From contig JAXGGA010001602.1 of the NCBI GenBank assembly GCA_038373865.1, positions 62,001 through 126,000 on the forward strand: DNA of 64,000 nucleotides. The letters are read 5' to 3'. Source of the stretch: Uloborus plumipes (taxonomy: Eukaryota > Arthropoda > Arachnida > Araneae > Uloboridae). The notes under the pieces are model-generated. The model searched no databases. It was not told the origin of the DNA and saw only the letters and a program-made list of their open reading frames with translations. Numbering within the stretch: position 1 is the first letter of the stretch; every line of letters begins with the position of its first letter. Position numbers and translations under genes: made by a program. This document shows positions 46,989-59,635 of the stretch, piece after piece.

Positions 46989-47104
46989 ATGGAATTACCC
47001 AGTATTTGATTAATTGTAGGTTTTCAAAAAAAGAAAAATCTTTATATTACTTAATGGAAAATTGAATAGTAGATAAAAACTACAAAGTAGCTCTTCATGG
47101 AAAG

Positions 47105-47310
47105 ACTAAAAGTCACAATGGTTCCACAACCTCCTTACAGCCCAGATTTTGCATCATCGGACTTCTGATGGTTCATTAAACTAAAGGAGATGTTGGAAGG
47201 TCAACGTTTTCAACGGTGGCAGAAGTTTATGTTACCGTACGCAAATGATACGCAGCCCAAAGGAATCTTTCTTTATAAACGAAATGAAGAGGTAGATAGA
47301 ACATTCTGAA
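47105..47310 (+). pseudogene. mariner transposase C-terminal remnant
   Basis: VPQPPYSPDFASSDF, a stop, then WFIKLKEMLEGQRF reads directly from 47118. This is the mariner PPYSPDLAPSDY..F.KLK..L.G.RF block containing the third catalytic Asp (D34D). Stops and a shift follow. No TIRs were found around it, so it is an isolated old fragment. Confidence 0.85.
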
Positions 47311-48986
47311 ACAACACCGTATTTTAAACAATATTTAAAAAATTTTAATACATAATTTTAATGACTGGACTGAAATGCTAAATTTTAATCTTAGAGCCAA
47401 TTGCTAACCGCATTACGTATTTGAAAATCATAAAAAGAAGTAGGAAAATAATTTCCATTCTACTTCGTTGCTATAATTATTGACAATACTTTCAGTCAAA
47501 TAAAAATCCAGCCAATAATAAACAAACTAAACACAATACTTATTTGTGAATGATTCGCTTTTAATAAGCATACTTAACAAAAATAACTAAGCGCAAATTT
47601 TAGAACATTACAAATCCGACTGTGATGTTTAGTTTTTGGTTTTTAACATCTTAATCACGCTTCCTAGTTCCCCTATGAGACAAATAAACGCCGCAGGGGT
47701 TTCCATGTTTGAAAAGCGAGTTAATCTGAACATCTCCAATAATTAAAATCAAATATATTTATCTCTCTTGCTACACAAACTGTCATTATCAATAATGATG
47801 CATCGTGGTTGAAAATTCCGTTATGTTGCTGTTTCGGAGAGCGGAGGAGAACCAAACAATTCCTCTTAAAATAAACTTTTTTTTTCTCCACAATACACGT
47901 AATCCCTATCGATTATGATAATTACGTTTTGTGTCATGAATATATGCAGTTCGAGTGCCAGCTAGAGGAAGCTCTATTGTGGAGGAGATATTCAGCAAGT
48001 CATATTTATTCACACAAAATCAATTCTTATTAAAAGTGATTTAAAAATATTATCAAAGTTATGAGAAAGAGCGATCAAAGGAAGAATTTCCCTGATTGTA
48101 CACAAGTAATTGAAGGGCTTGGGAGAAAAAAGGGGTTATGTGACGAAACAGAAATCGCGAGTAATCAAAGTTCAAAGTTTTATTGTTGCAGTTGTTGCAG
48201 CTTTTCTGATGTCTGGTTTGTCGTTAGTGTGCATATGAAATTGGTCTTTTAACATATACTTTTTGATGTACCAAGTTTTGTTTGCTTACTTGTATCCATT
48301 GCTTACCATTGTTCAGAGTGTTTATCCTCCAAACCCTTCAATTATAAAAAAAATGAAATAATTACAAAATGTTAGGTTTGCTTATCTAACGAATTAAATA
48401 ATTCCTAAGCTTTGATTCTATGGTAATATTTTCAGTTGAGGGTATATACTTTTTTTTACCAGCAAGCCAATTAGGTGAAATAAAATAAAGATAGGCAAAA
48501 AATTGGGATCTTGGTAAACGAATATTATAAAATTGGAACAAGTTTAATTTTTACCTTGAAAAATAGTGTTAATCAGTTATACACTTGAGAATGGCTTTTA
48601 GTTAAGAAAACAGATTATTTCGAATAACATACACATTTTCGTTAACGTATAATTTTGCTCTTAGAAAAAAAAGAATGGATTTGCGATCACTTATGCACGC
48701 AAGTTAGAAGTTATTAAGTTTATTGTTTAAGTTATTAATTAAGTTAATTTGTTAAGTTATTAATGTTTGTATGATTTTTTTATTTAGTTGAGTTTTTTGT
48801 GAAAACGTGATGGGTAAGCATGAAACAAAGCTGTGCACGTGATGTGCGACACTAGCAGGTTAAATTATAACTAGAGTAAGTGAATAATGAGGAAGAAACC
48901 TTTTCATTAAAATTTTTTACTTTGTCCAATTTAATCTTTTTTTTAACTACATTGACTGTTGTTAAATTACAACGAATGTATAACTT
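47311..48986. other. AT-rich intergenic DNA
   Basis: No gene supported. The 63-aa frame at 48061-48252 has no recognisable feature. Confidence 0.4.
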
Positions 48987-48990
48987 TTAA

Positions 48991-49282
48991 CCCTTTATGC
49001 CCCGACGGGACTTAAAAGTGCCGCTTATATTAGTTTAGTGTTTTGAATCCTAAATGGCTGGAATCATGCTGGTACTTGGAATTACCACTTCTTGTACTTT
49101 GCCTTTACTTCAATTCGACAGATGGTACCTGTGATTGGACACAGTTTTCATAGGGGCGTAGTATCCCAACTAATTGTCAAAATTTTTTTATTCATTATAT
49201 ATGTTGTTTTATGTATTTTCAACTAACAAAAACAAAAAAATATGTACAAATTCATTGCTAAATTAATCTGGGACATAAAGAG
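48991..49282. mobile_element. piggyBac-like MITE
   Basis: Exact TTAA on both sides (48987-48990, 49283-49286). It starts CCCTTTATGCCCCGACGGG and ends GGGACATAAAGAG, an imperfect inverted repeat with the CCC terminus of piggyBac elements. 292 bp, no transposase. Related copies at 32089 and about 63169-63339. Confidence 0.88.
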
Positions 49283-49286
49283 TTAA

Positions 49287-51403
49287 TGAATACTGTGCAA
49301 CAAACAGGGTTAGAATGAAGAATAGGGTTACATGGCCAATATAATAGGTTTATCGCTGTTGAGAGTTGCATAAAATCTATTATTTTGCAATGACATGTAT
49401 TATTTTATCATCTTACTCCGCTTTAAAGTTTTTTTTTCACGTTGGCACATTTTAGACAAAAGTTTGAAGGAGATGTAACTATAATCGGTTACATAATAAT
49501 TACTCGCTGCACAATGTCCTCCTTCATTTTTAGTTTAATAGACTCTTCACAAAAATGTCTAAGAGAAAGGACTAATGCACGAAACATTGCGTCAGAAATG
49601 AGGGTAATTGAAGAAAACAAGCGTCAACAAACATATTCTTCACTAAAATGTTTAAAATGTACCCAATAAATCAATTAAACCGCTATAATTTCAATTAAAC
49701 TGTGTATTAATCCCTAAAGAAAACGAACTATTGGTCATCATTAAAAGTTTCAAAATGTGAAATAATCCACTAACTTAATTAAATATCATTTAAAGCTCCG
49801 TTAAAATGAAAAGTAATCCATTCAATAAATGCATCAAATCAATAAAATAAATTTAAAAGCTTCATTGAAATGTGACATTAAAATAAGAGGAGCAATTATA
49901 GTAATAATGTAAACCATATTTTTTACTTTATCTTCAACCTAGAGAGAAAACAAATCACCAAGCGCCTGTATACCCCTCTTCGAGACTTAAAACAGCACTT
50001 GTGTATTTTGTCTCAATCATGGAGTTTGTAATTACTGAGCTTTCTTAGCTAAGAGCTGACTCATTTGATTAATAAAGTATTAGTTAAAAATACTAACACT
50101 GTTTAATCAAAATTTTAATTAATCTTTTGCTGTAATTGCTGTTTAATATTCCCTTCATATTTCGCTTTGTCACACATTAAATCGGATAATAGAAGCTTCA
50201 ATGCTGAAAACATTGTAAGCTAAAGTTACATTGTTGTTGCTTTGGAATACAATAAACAGTGAAGCAGGGAAAACAAAGCATATTAAAAATATATGCAATT
50301 CCAGATGCTTCAAAGCTCAGCAAATAAAATAAGTCTCAATCTTCCAGAAGATTCCACCGAAACATCAGAATTTTGAAGTGCGCCAGATGTCTGACTCTCT
50401 TCTTCTTGCTTAATTTTCCATGTTCTTTCCTTGCAACTATTTTTCTTCGATTTTGTATTTTCTTCTTTTGCAACCAAAGAGGCCTTTTAAACAATACGAA
50501 ATTTCTTCTTTCAATTTTCCGCATTTCGGAGCATTTGTTTATTCTTTTTTGCTATCTATTTTCAGAATATAATTAAGTAAGTTTTGCTTAAACATACTAA
50601 TGGAATTCTAGAAAAAAATGCTGGAAAAAAATCACTTTACTTGAATATAATAGTTTTTATAGATGAAGTTGACTATATTTTCTTTCTTAGGTTTGACTAC
50701 GTCCTAGTTAATTAATAAGTATACTAGAAATAGCGTTAAGAGTCGAGAAAATTGCAACAGAAACTATTCCTGTTGGAAATGGTATACTTGAATGCAACTT
50801 AACTTGACACTGAGAAGCCAATAAGAGCTCACAAGCAGTCAGCGATCTCCTCTAATTCGCCAAGTAGGCTATGACGTTTTATCTAGCTCGTTTTTCATAG
50901 GCTAACGTCACGCTGACGTCACGATGCTGTTGTCAAGAAAGGTTGCAGTGTAGTATAGGTGACAGACTCCTGTACAGGTGGGACAAATATGTTTTGTTCA
51001 TCATGAAAAAAATTTCAAGAAGTCGAAGAAATTATGTGCGGTATCAAATAAAAGCAAATTTCAAGCTGAAAAGGAATAAAACATGGGATATTTAAAGCGA
51101 AGTGAAGATATTAAACAAATGTACTGTCGAGCAAAATGCTTTTTTTTTTTTTTTTTGATCTGCCATCCTGAAAATCATGAGGGAAAAAAAAGAATAAATC
51201 ATTTGCGGTATCCAATGAAAGGAAGAAAATCTATAGAGGAAAGACAAAATGTGCTGCCTACACATACGGCTGTATTTGCGGATTTTTTTGCTTACAAGCT
51301 TCTTTTTTTTTTTTTTTTTTAATGTGAAAAATAAAAAAATTCCCTTGAAGTGGAAACTTTTCACGAATGTAAATTAATTTTTCATTTTTACTATTTTCTG
51401 ACA
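49287..51403. other. intergenic DNA
   Basis: No gene seen. A GC-richer patch with repeated GACGTCA and TGACGTCACG words lies at 50870-50930. Poly-T/poly-A runs lie at 51140-51156 and 51302-51320. Confidence 0.4.
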
Positions 51404-51822
51404 CCCATAGCAGCATAATCTCATCGGCAGATGATCGGCCACTCATCGATACTTGATGAAATTCTCATCGGCTGATGATCGGATTCGATGAGTTCTCATC
51501 GGGAATTGCTCCAATATGTCTCATCGGCCAAGCAGAATCCGAGCAGCAAAATCCGATGAGTTTTGCTCGAAATACGATAAGATTTGGAGCAATTTACGAG
51601 CAGTGCAGTCCCGTGCCGATGAATTTAGGATCAATTTTGGATGTCTCGGCTTATTTTCATTGGGAAAAATGATCGGAAGGATATCGCTTTCCGATGAAAA
51701 GTAGCTCATCGAAAACCGTGCTCGGATGCTGATCGGAACGATGTCATCGTGAGTTACGGGATCAGTTCTCGAGGAGTTCGATGATCGGCCGAGCAAAATC
51801 CGATGATTTGATGCTACTTGGG
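51404..51822. mobile_element. MITE with CCCA termini and ATCGG subterminal repeats
   Basis: The left end CCCATAGCAGCAT and inverted right end CCCAAGTAGCAT are bordered by ACA on both sides (51401-51403, 51823-51825). Inside, TCATCGG and GATGATCGG-type words recur more than ten times in both orientations, so open frames exist on both strands by composition only. Superfamily not assigned. Confidence 0.68.
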
Positions 51823-51825
51823 ACA

Positions 51826-53149
<1,324 letters not shown>

Positions 53150-53160
53150 TATATATATAT

Positions 53161-54747
53161 ATTTGACTCTTCTTATCGCACATTTATTGCAATTCTGGTA
53201 AATGTTTTACGAATTTGTAATTTCCTTCGGACTATGATTAGACATTTTTATCATGTTAATCTGTTTTTCCTCCTTTATTTATAAAAAATATGCTATTTTT
53301 TTCACCGAATTACTCGTCAGTTATCAAACTCTCCCTCTACTAGATAAAATGTCTTAAGTCTTTGAAGTAAAATCATTGGTGTGATACACAAAAAGCACTA
53401 GCACTCCGTACCAAAACAACTTAAATTGTAATACACCGCCAACTTGGTTATTTCGCATGTTCCTGCCTTAGCCCTTGCTTAGGGGCGGTTACTCACTGCT
53501 TTATACAACTTAAATTGTTTTAAAATAGGTTGTTTTCTAATTATGGTTTGCAAGGTCTCGCATTTCTCCTTACGCTCCCTTCTCAAACTTCGCATTTCGA
53601 AATGCACACAGTAATTAATTTATGCTGGATGGGGTCTTTTAAGTGTTTGTATTGTGAGAGGAAATGAAATTCCTTCGGAAGCAGAATGTGTTTACGCAAT
53701 AGTACGTAATATCAGACTAACTTTGTTTACAGCATTATACTAAGGCATATTATTTAAACGTTTAACAAATGAATGAAAAATTACGGAACTCAACTTTTTA
53801 TATGTATGTGACGACCTCTTTGTCCTCGTATTCATATTTAAAGAAATCACAAATATCGAAAACCAATTCGAATACAATAAATCGTCATCAGTGTGACAAA
53901 TATTCATTGAGACATGAAACGTAACGTTTTGTGTCCCGTTCAAAATAGACATTCGAGTTCGGAAAATGTTCCTTTGTTCCTGTGCTATTTTTATCCTTGT
54001 TGTACTAATTGAAATGTCCTCGCAGCGGCTCATGATGGCAGTTGCAACCCTATGCTCCAATGCTATATTTGATCCTTGTTGTATGACGCATCTTCCATGT
54101 CATTTTGTCAACTTTTTTTGAAACACACTGTGTAATAATTATTTCAATCTTCGATTTTGTCAGAGAATTCTGCTGACGAGTGATGCACCAAAAAATAAAA
54201 TATAACAAACCTTATGGCTAAACTGAAATTAAACGTAAAGTTGAAGTAGTATCTATTTCACGCGAAAGGAAAATTTCCCTCAGAATAACAGTACCAAAAT
54301 TTCATTCCAGCACCAATACAACCTCGATATGCATACACACGCACAGGCACATAATGATGTAAAGCAATAGCTTTTCATCAGTTTTCTTTGTCAGTGCATT
54401 GATCAGATTGCAAATCAAGCTCCATCATTACTCGAAAACAAACCAAAATTTCGGAATTGAACTTCTTATGATATTGAAGAAGTATCAAGATACGAAATTG
54501 AAACTTTCTTGCTGGAAAAAAAAGTTACCATTTTAAGATATTTCTTCCTTTTTAACATCATGGCTTTTCTGAACCAGCCGGTGTTCTACTATTATTATAG
54601 AAAACAAGCTAATTACACGGCGTTGCCTAGGTGCTTATTAATACAACATAGCTCTGAAAGAATCATTTGAATCAATTCTATGCACATTATTTCATGCTTA
54701 TTTCATGCTAAAATGAAAGATGGGAGCCTTAAATTGATAATTCATTG
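53161..54747. other. intergenic DNA
   Basis: No gene. The phrase AATACACCGCCAACTTGGTTATTTC at 53430-53460 resembles the start of the repeat at 62791. Confidence 0.4.
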
Positions 54748-54751
54748 TTAA

Positions 54752-54963
54752 CCTTTAGGAACCGGGCGATACACATGCTGTACCATAAGTCTCGTCTAGT
54801 TTAGAGGACGGACGGGGTTGAAATTTTCACTCGAGTTTCATACTTCTGGTACGACAGTTTATACCTTCTCTTTTCAATGGAAAAGAAATCTGTGGTTAAA
54901 CTGTCGTACTACCTGGGTCGAAAGAAGAATTTCTATATGAACAGCTCGGATCCACACAAAAGG
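54752..54963. mobile_element. TTAA-flanked MITE
   Basis: TTAA at 54748-54751 and 54964-54967. Ends are CCTTTAGG and the inverse of ACAAAAGG. An inner inverted pair GTACGACAGTTTA and TTAAACTGTCGTAC lies at about 54849 and 54896. Probably a piggyBac-type non-autonomous element. Confidence 0.6.
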
Positions 54964-55249
54964 TTAATCGTAATCTTTGTTGGAAAATACTCATATTTAA
55001 ATGTGTTAAATTTTATCAATTTGTATGCGTAAAGGCTTATCTCTCTTACTCTATCTATTCAAAATTGAAAATGGTCATTTTGAGACAAAAAAATTTGAAT
55101 TTTGAACTTTTTGGATTTTTCAAAAATTTCAAAACCCTGCCTATGTAAATTCTAGTGCATCAAGGAACCTCTGTCCCAAGTTTAATGAAAATTCGACAAA
55201 AACTGTGGATTTGTATAAGGAACAAACATGCATACAAACATCCATCCAT

Positions 55250-55500
55250 TTTTACTTCCTTTTACGTAGTAAAGGAAGTATTGTGATCGCGAAAAAAAAA
55301 TCACTCAAATTTGAGTCTAAATTTTGAATTTGCTCACCCTCGAATGAATATTCAGTAATTTTTTCGACCTGTCAGCACGTGCATATGTACCTACCAACAT
55401 ATAAGCAGCCGAAAAATCCTTTTCAACCATCCCCGAGTTAATTACGACGAGTTTTCTCGTGACGTCTGTATATACGTATGTGCGTATGTATGTATGTGCC
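55250..55500. repeat. dispersed repeat, copy B
   Basis: Homologous to 34095-34335. The copy continues with CTCATAACTCAAAAACCATA-like and GGTGTTTTACCCC sequence to about 55630. Confidence 0.8.
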
Positions 55501-55686
55501 TCGCATAACTCAAAAACCATATGCCGTAGAAGCTTCTAGCTTGGTATGTAGGCTCTGAGGATGGTCTAGTTGTGCATCTCCCTTGTGGTTGCATTTGAAT
55601 GTTCCCAAGGGGTGTTTTACCCCTTTTTGGGGGTAAATCAGTGTTAATTTCTAAGCAGACTCAAGTGATATGAATTGGCGCGACCA

Positions 55687-55754
55687 CTTGGCGATATGTC
55701 GCCAAGCTTTTGGTCACCAAGTGTTTGACGCCCACTTGGCGACATATCGCCAAG
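55687..55754. repeat. inverted pair of 20-bp TTGGCGATATGTCGCCAA palindromes
   Basis: CTTGGCGATATGTCGCCAAG (55687-55706) and its exact reverse complement (55735-55754). Each is itself nearly palindromic, and related TTGGCGA words continue to 55815. Several alternative hairpins are possible. Confidence 0.85.
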
Positions 55755-55965
55755 TTGGCGAGAAATTTGGTGAAAAAATTATTTTTTGGTTCAACTTGGC
55801 GCTATGGGCGATATTTTGCGAAAAATTCACTGAATGATATTAAAATCAGCAATATTTAGAAAATTAACCATTGTAAAATATTTTTTGCATTGTTTCGTGG
55901 CAGATTAAGGGAGTAAATATTTGAATTGTTACCTTTCTCACTCCAAGCACTTTTTTTAACACTTA

Positions 55966-56096
55966 GGGCCCTGCTCCACATCAGCGTAAAACGCGACCGA
56001 AACTGAAGACAGAAACTGAAAATCCGGATATTTTCCATAAGAACACTATTTGCTCCATTTTACGCTTCTGCTTTACGTCAATGTGAAGCAGGGCCC
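55966..56096. mobile_element. 131-bp PIF/Harbinger-like MITE
   Basis: TTA on each side (55963-55965, 56097-56099). The ends GGGCCCTGCT and AGCAGGGCCC extend imperfectly to about 20 bp. A 3-bp TTA target with GGGCCCTG termini is the Harbinger pattern. Confidence 0.8.
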
Positions 56097-56774
56097 TTAA
56101 TGCAACTACTAAGAAATTTACACGTAAATAGTGTGGGGTCCATACCAGATTTTTATGTATATAATATCAGGTAAGAAAAATCTACATAATAGGACGATTC
56201 CTTTAAATACAAATTATTTTGCATTTGACTAACCTACTACGTTTCGCATACATCTGCCCCAAACAATTTTCAAATACTCCGCAGCAGTTCGAACCGATAA
56301 GAAAAGCATCGATTTTTCCAATTTAATTAAGAAACTTTAAACACAAGAGTCCTTATCTTTAGATGTGATTCCCTATAAATTGCATCAGAGTAATTACATA
56401 GGAATTACTCGAAGGTAATACGTTTAATAATGGTTCATTTAAATGAATCTACTTTATTTCGCGAGGTCATTGCACTTGACGAAATTTCCAAAGTTGCTCA
56501 AAATGCCGTTGAAATAATATTTCTACAAATTACAGTTCCAAAGGATTTTGCTGCACAGTTTAACGTTTAAGTTCCTGCAAGTTAATTGAAAACATTTCCT
56601 ACGCAACATTTTAATTAAGCTGAATTTATTTTACTTTTGTAAGGGAAGGGAAGCTTAGTCAAATCTAAAATTTCTAAGTTTTTTTGCTGAAAGTATGAAT
56701 TTTTTTATTGCATAGATTATGAATGTTTCATTAATTATTTTCTTTGAAATATAATATTGAAAAATAATGTAATA

Positions 56775-57546
56775 ACTAGCTGCCAGGGCAGCTAGATTAG
56801 CTTCCTGCGGCATGTTGATGCATAACGTCCCCCCTCTCTAACTTTTAACTCATTCTGAAGTTATATTATTTGATATAATTTAATGTTCATTCGATTTCAA
56901 GACATACCACGCACGTGGGCCGGCGTTGCACGGGTACTTCATGCCTTGAAAGTAGTGAGGAAAATTTCAAGAAATTACTCCCCGCCAAGGCGGCTCGCTA
57001 AGAGAATTATTGAGATGTTGCACGGGTACTTCGCGATTTCAAGATGGTGAGGAAAGTTTCAGTAAGTTCAGCTTGCTCAAAGGAAAGAAGCAGACATAGA
57101 TACTCAGTTTTTAATATAAATAGATGTCTTTTCAACAAATAAATGTTTCAAAATATTACAAGTAGCTAGAGATAAAAATACTACGTAAGTGGCCCGCTTA
57201 TGAATTTCGTGTTTGATTTAGTTAAGCCTTCATTTAAAATTTTCATAATCATTGTTATTATTGTTTCATAGCAACCACGTTTTGCAACAATGGATTTCAT
57301 ATTTAATCATTTATTAGGCTTAATCGCTTTAAATTTGACTACTTATTAATTGATATCTTCGCTAATTAAAATCGTATAATTATATAAGTTGAAACTAATG
57401 AAGCCTGAAAAATTACCTATCTATCGGTACATGGTTCGACTTGAGTTCATTGGCGTTCAGGAGAAAGAAGCGTGACATAGATGGAAAGAAAGATAGTTAG
57501 AAAGAAAGATAGTTAGAGAGATACTCAGTTTTTAATATAAGTAGAT
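56775..57546 (+). repeat. two LINE-tail-like repeat fragments
   Basis: A CTAGCTGCCAGGGCAGCTAG start is followed by TGCACGGGTACTTC (twice). Two copies of a tail GATACTCAGTTTTTAATATA lie at 57099-57118 and 57520-57539. The layout resembles 3' ends of RTE-type retrotransposons in arthropods, by memory of the general pattern only. Confidence 0.5.
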
Positions 57547-57595
57547 TTCTTTGAAATAAAATATGGAGCGTGTTCAAGTTATCCTAAAAAGCTCA

Positions 57596-57650
57596 AAATA
57601 AATAAATAAATAAATAAAATAAAATAAAATAAAATAAAATAAATAAATGA
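57596..57650. repeat. (AAAAT/AAAT)n microsatellite
   Basis: Alternating AAATA and AAAATA units. Confidence 0.95.
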
Positions 57651-59627
57651 ATAGAATATATAAAACATAAAAAAATCGACTGCTTTTTTAAGGGCATTAT
57701 TGGGGGGGGGGATTAAAAGCGTGATTTGTCTTCTATGATACATTTAACTTAAAATTTTACTTAAAATTGAAATAAAAAAAACTTATTAAAATTTTCAGAA
57801 CTGTCTTCACGTGTATAAGATATCTTAGGGAGAGATTGAATTTTCAGCTTGATTTATATAATTCTGAGTCCCGTCATGTCAATTGGCATTGTATAGATTT
57901 ATCTACTTCATTTCTTTATTTACAACCGAGAAATTCCCGCAGAGATGCTCGCAGAAACACGGGTTCTGCGGTTATACTTTAACGACCACTTTTCTGTACT
58001 TTATTGACCAAGTTTTCAACCAACTAATCCAGAAAACCTTATGCGAAATCGCTATAAAATATAGTCGAACGAAAATCAATTTAAATGATTACATGACCTA
58101 CATTTTTCAGATTTGGCAAAGGTTTTTACATATTATTGCCTCCGTTTGGCAGTCACATCACGTAATAAAAACGACGAACCTCCCTTTATGAGAGAAAATC
58201 AAACATAAAAGGACGCACCATTTCATTCATACTTTTATAACCTTTAAAAATGTATTGGAGTGCTTCTTTTCATAATATTTCACAATTATAGCAGTAATGA
58301 GTTTAAGTAGCAATAAAAATAAACCTATTCCTTTTTTTATTGGGAAAATATTTTCAATTGGTATAGAGATTTTTCTTTGTATTTTCTTTTAGAGGATAAT
58401 TTTTAGAATTTACTGCTCATAAAACGTTTTATTTGAATGGAAGAACTTTTTAATTCCAGTGGTTTTGCATAGCTCACAACGAGAAAAGAATGCACAAGAA
58501 CCAAACAGCCTTATGGTACATGATTAATTTTTTTCAACATGTGTACAATTACATTTAAAGTTTCAAAAAATATTTTTATTTGTGTCTTTTAATTGTTTCT
58601 TAATGTAAAGGATGCTCTTTAAGATTGCCGTAAACTGATAACTGACGGAAATTTTAAAACATGAAAAAAATCTATAATGTTTCAAAGAACCTCAGAGACA
58701 GAAAATATATTTTGCTGTCTTGTTACCAGCTGCGGATTTACAGGTTTGGGGGCCCGTCGCAATAAATGTTTGGGGGCCCCTCAGAGTTGAACAAAATTGC
58801 TTAAAATATATTTCGTGTACCGATTTGGATCCCTTTAGGGCCCTTATGTCGTTGGAGCCTCTCACGATTGCGACAGTTGAGATATGGTAAATCGGCCACT
58901 GCTTGTTGTTCACAAGTATTGGGGTCAAGTGTTATGGGTATTTTGTCTTTACGTAATCCTATTCGACATCAGCAGAAATGCAGAAGTTGAATTCAAAACT
59001 TATGACTCTGCCATTTTGTATGGTTTAATGCAGCTAGGATTGAGAAAAGTTTCAATTTGCTCCAAATCTCATTTAGACAAAGTAGTAACATCAAGTCATT
59101 TGAATCCTCTACCTTCTGATCTGCTAGAAAATTTTAGTCAAAATATCATCAATTAGTTTCTTTTGCTGAGGCATGGCTTCCTGCGATCTGGCTGAGGCAA
59201 CAAAATCTCTCGCGCTGTTTTTCCCCCACAAAACTTAACAGTTACCCAGTCTTCAACTCGCACTTTTTGGCTATAAAGCTCTTCAACTTAAGTATTTTGA
59301 CTTGACTTAAGTACTTAGAAGTGTCTTATATCGCGACTCGGAAGTGTCAGATTCTATAAATGGGACAAACTTAACCTGGCAGTATTGAGAAGACTACTCA
59401 GATTCTAGTCACAGTAAATATATTAATTACTCAGATTTATCAATAATTTTACGCCACTGAATATATCTGGACTCTTATGCCATAAGGTCTAAAAAAACAA
59501 ATTTACCAGAATATTTGCTGTCATAGAGTAATGCCTTATGGAGAGAGTGGGAAAATTCTTGAAAAACCGTGTCTTTACTTTTTGAAAAGCTCATTGAGCA
59601 TGAGGTTCAAATAAATGATCCTTAATG
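57651..59627. other. intergenic DNA
   Basis: No gene supported. GGGGGCCC phrases at 58749-58780 recall the G-rich interior of the element at 425-882. The frames at 57883-58191 and 58884-59156 have no recognised domain. Confidence 0.4.
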
Positions 59628-59635
59628 TGATACAC

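Larger units (their letters stand above)
39299..47000. mobile_element. outer non-autonomous DNA element (about 3.7 kb plus nested insertions)
   Basis: A 12-bp perfect inverted repeat, GGGTAATTCCAT (39299-39310) and ATGGAATTACCC (46989-47000), is bordered by AGTA on both sides (39295-39298, 47001-47004). The exact word GTGACTAACATAAC occurs at 39312, 39493, 39691, 39705 and 46624, and inverted at 46445 and 46469, close to both ends. A second word, GTTACCGATCTGA or GTTACAGATCTGA, occurs at about 40363, 40381, 45056, 45209 and 45599. No transposase of its own was recognised. A Tc1-like element sits in the middle. The 12-bp TIR and 4-bp duplication could be chance; the symmetric motif distribution supports one element. 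Confidence 0.62.

Noticed and set aside
51083..51446. Lys- or Phe-rich short frames
   Set aside because: Caused by poly-A and poly-T runs.
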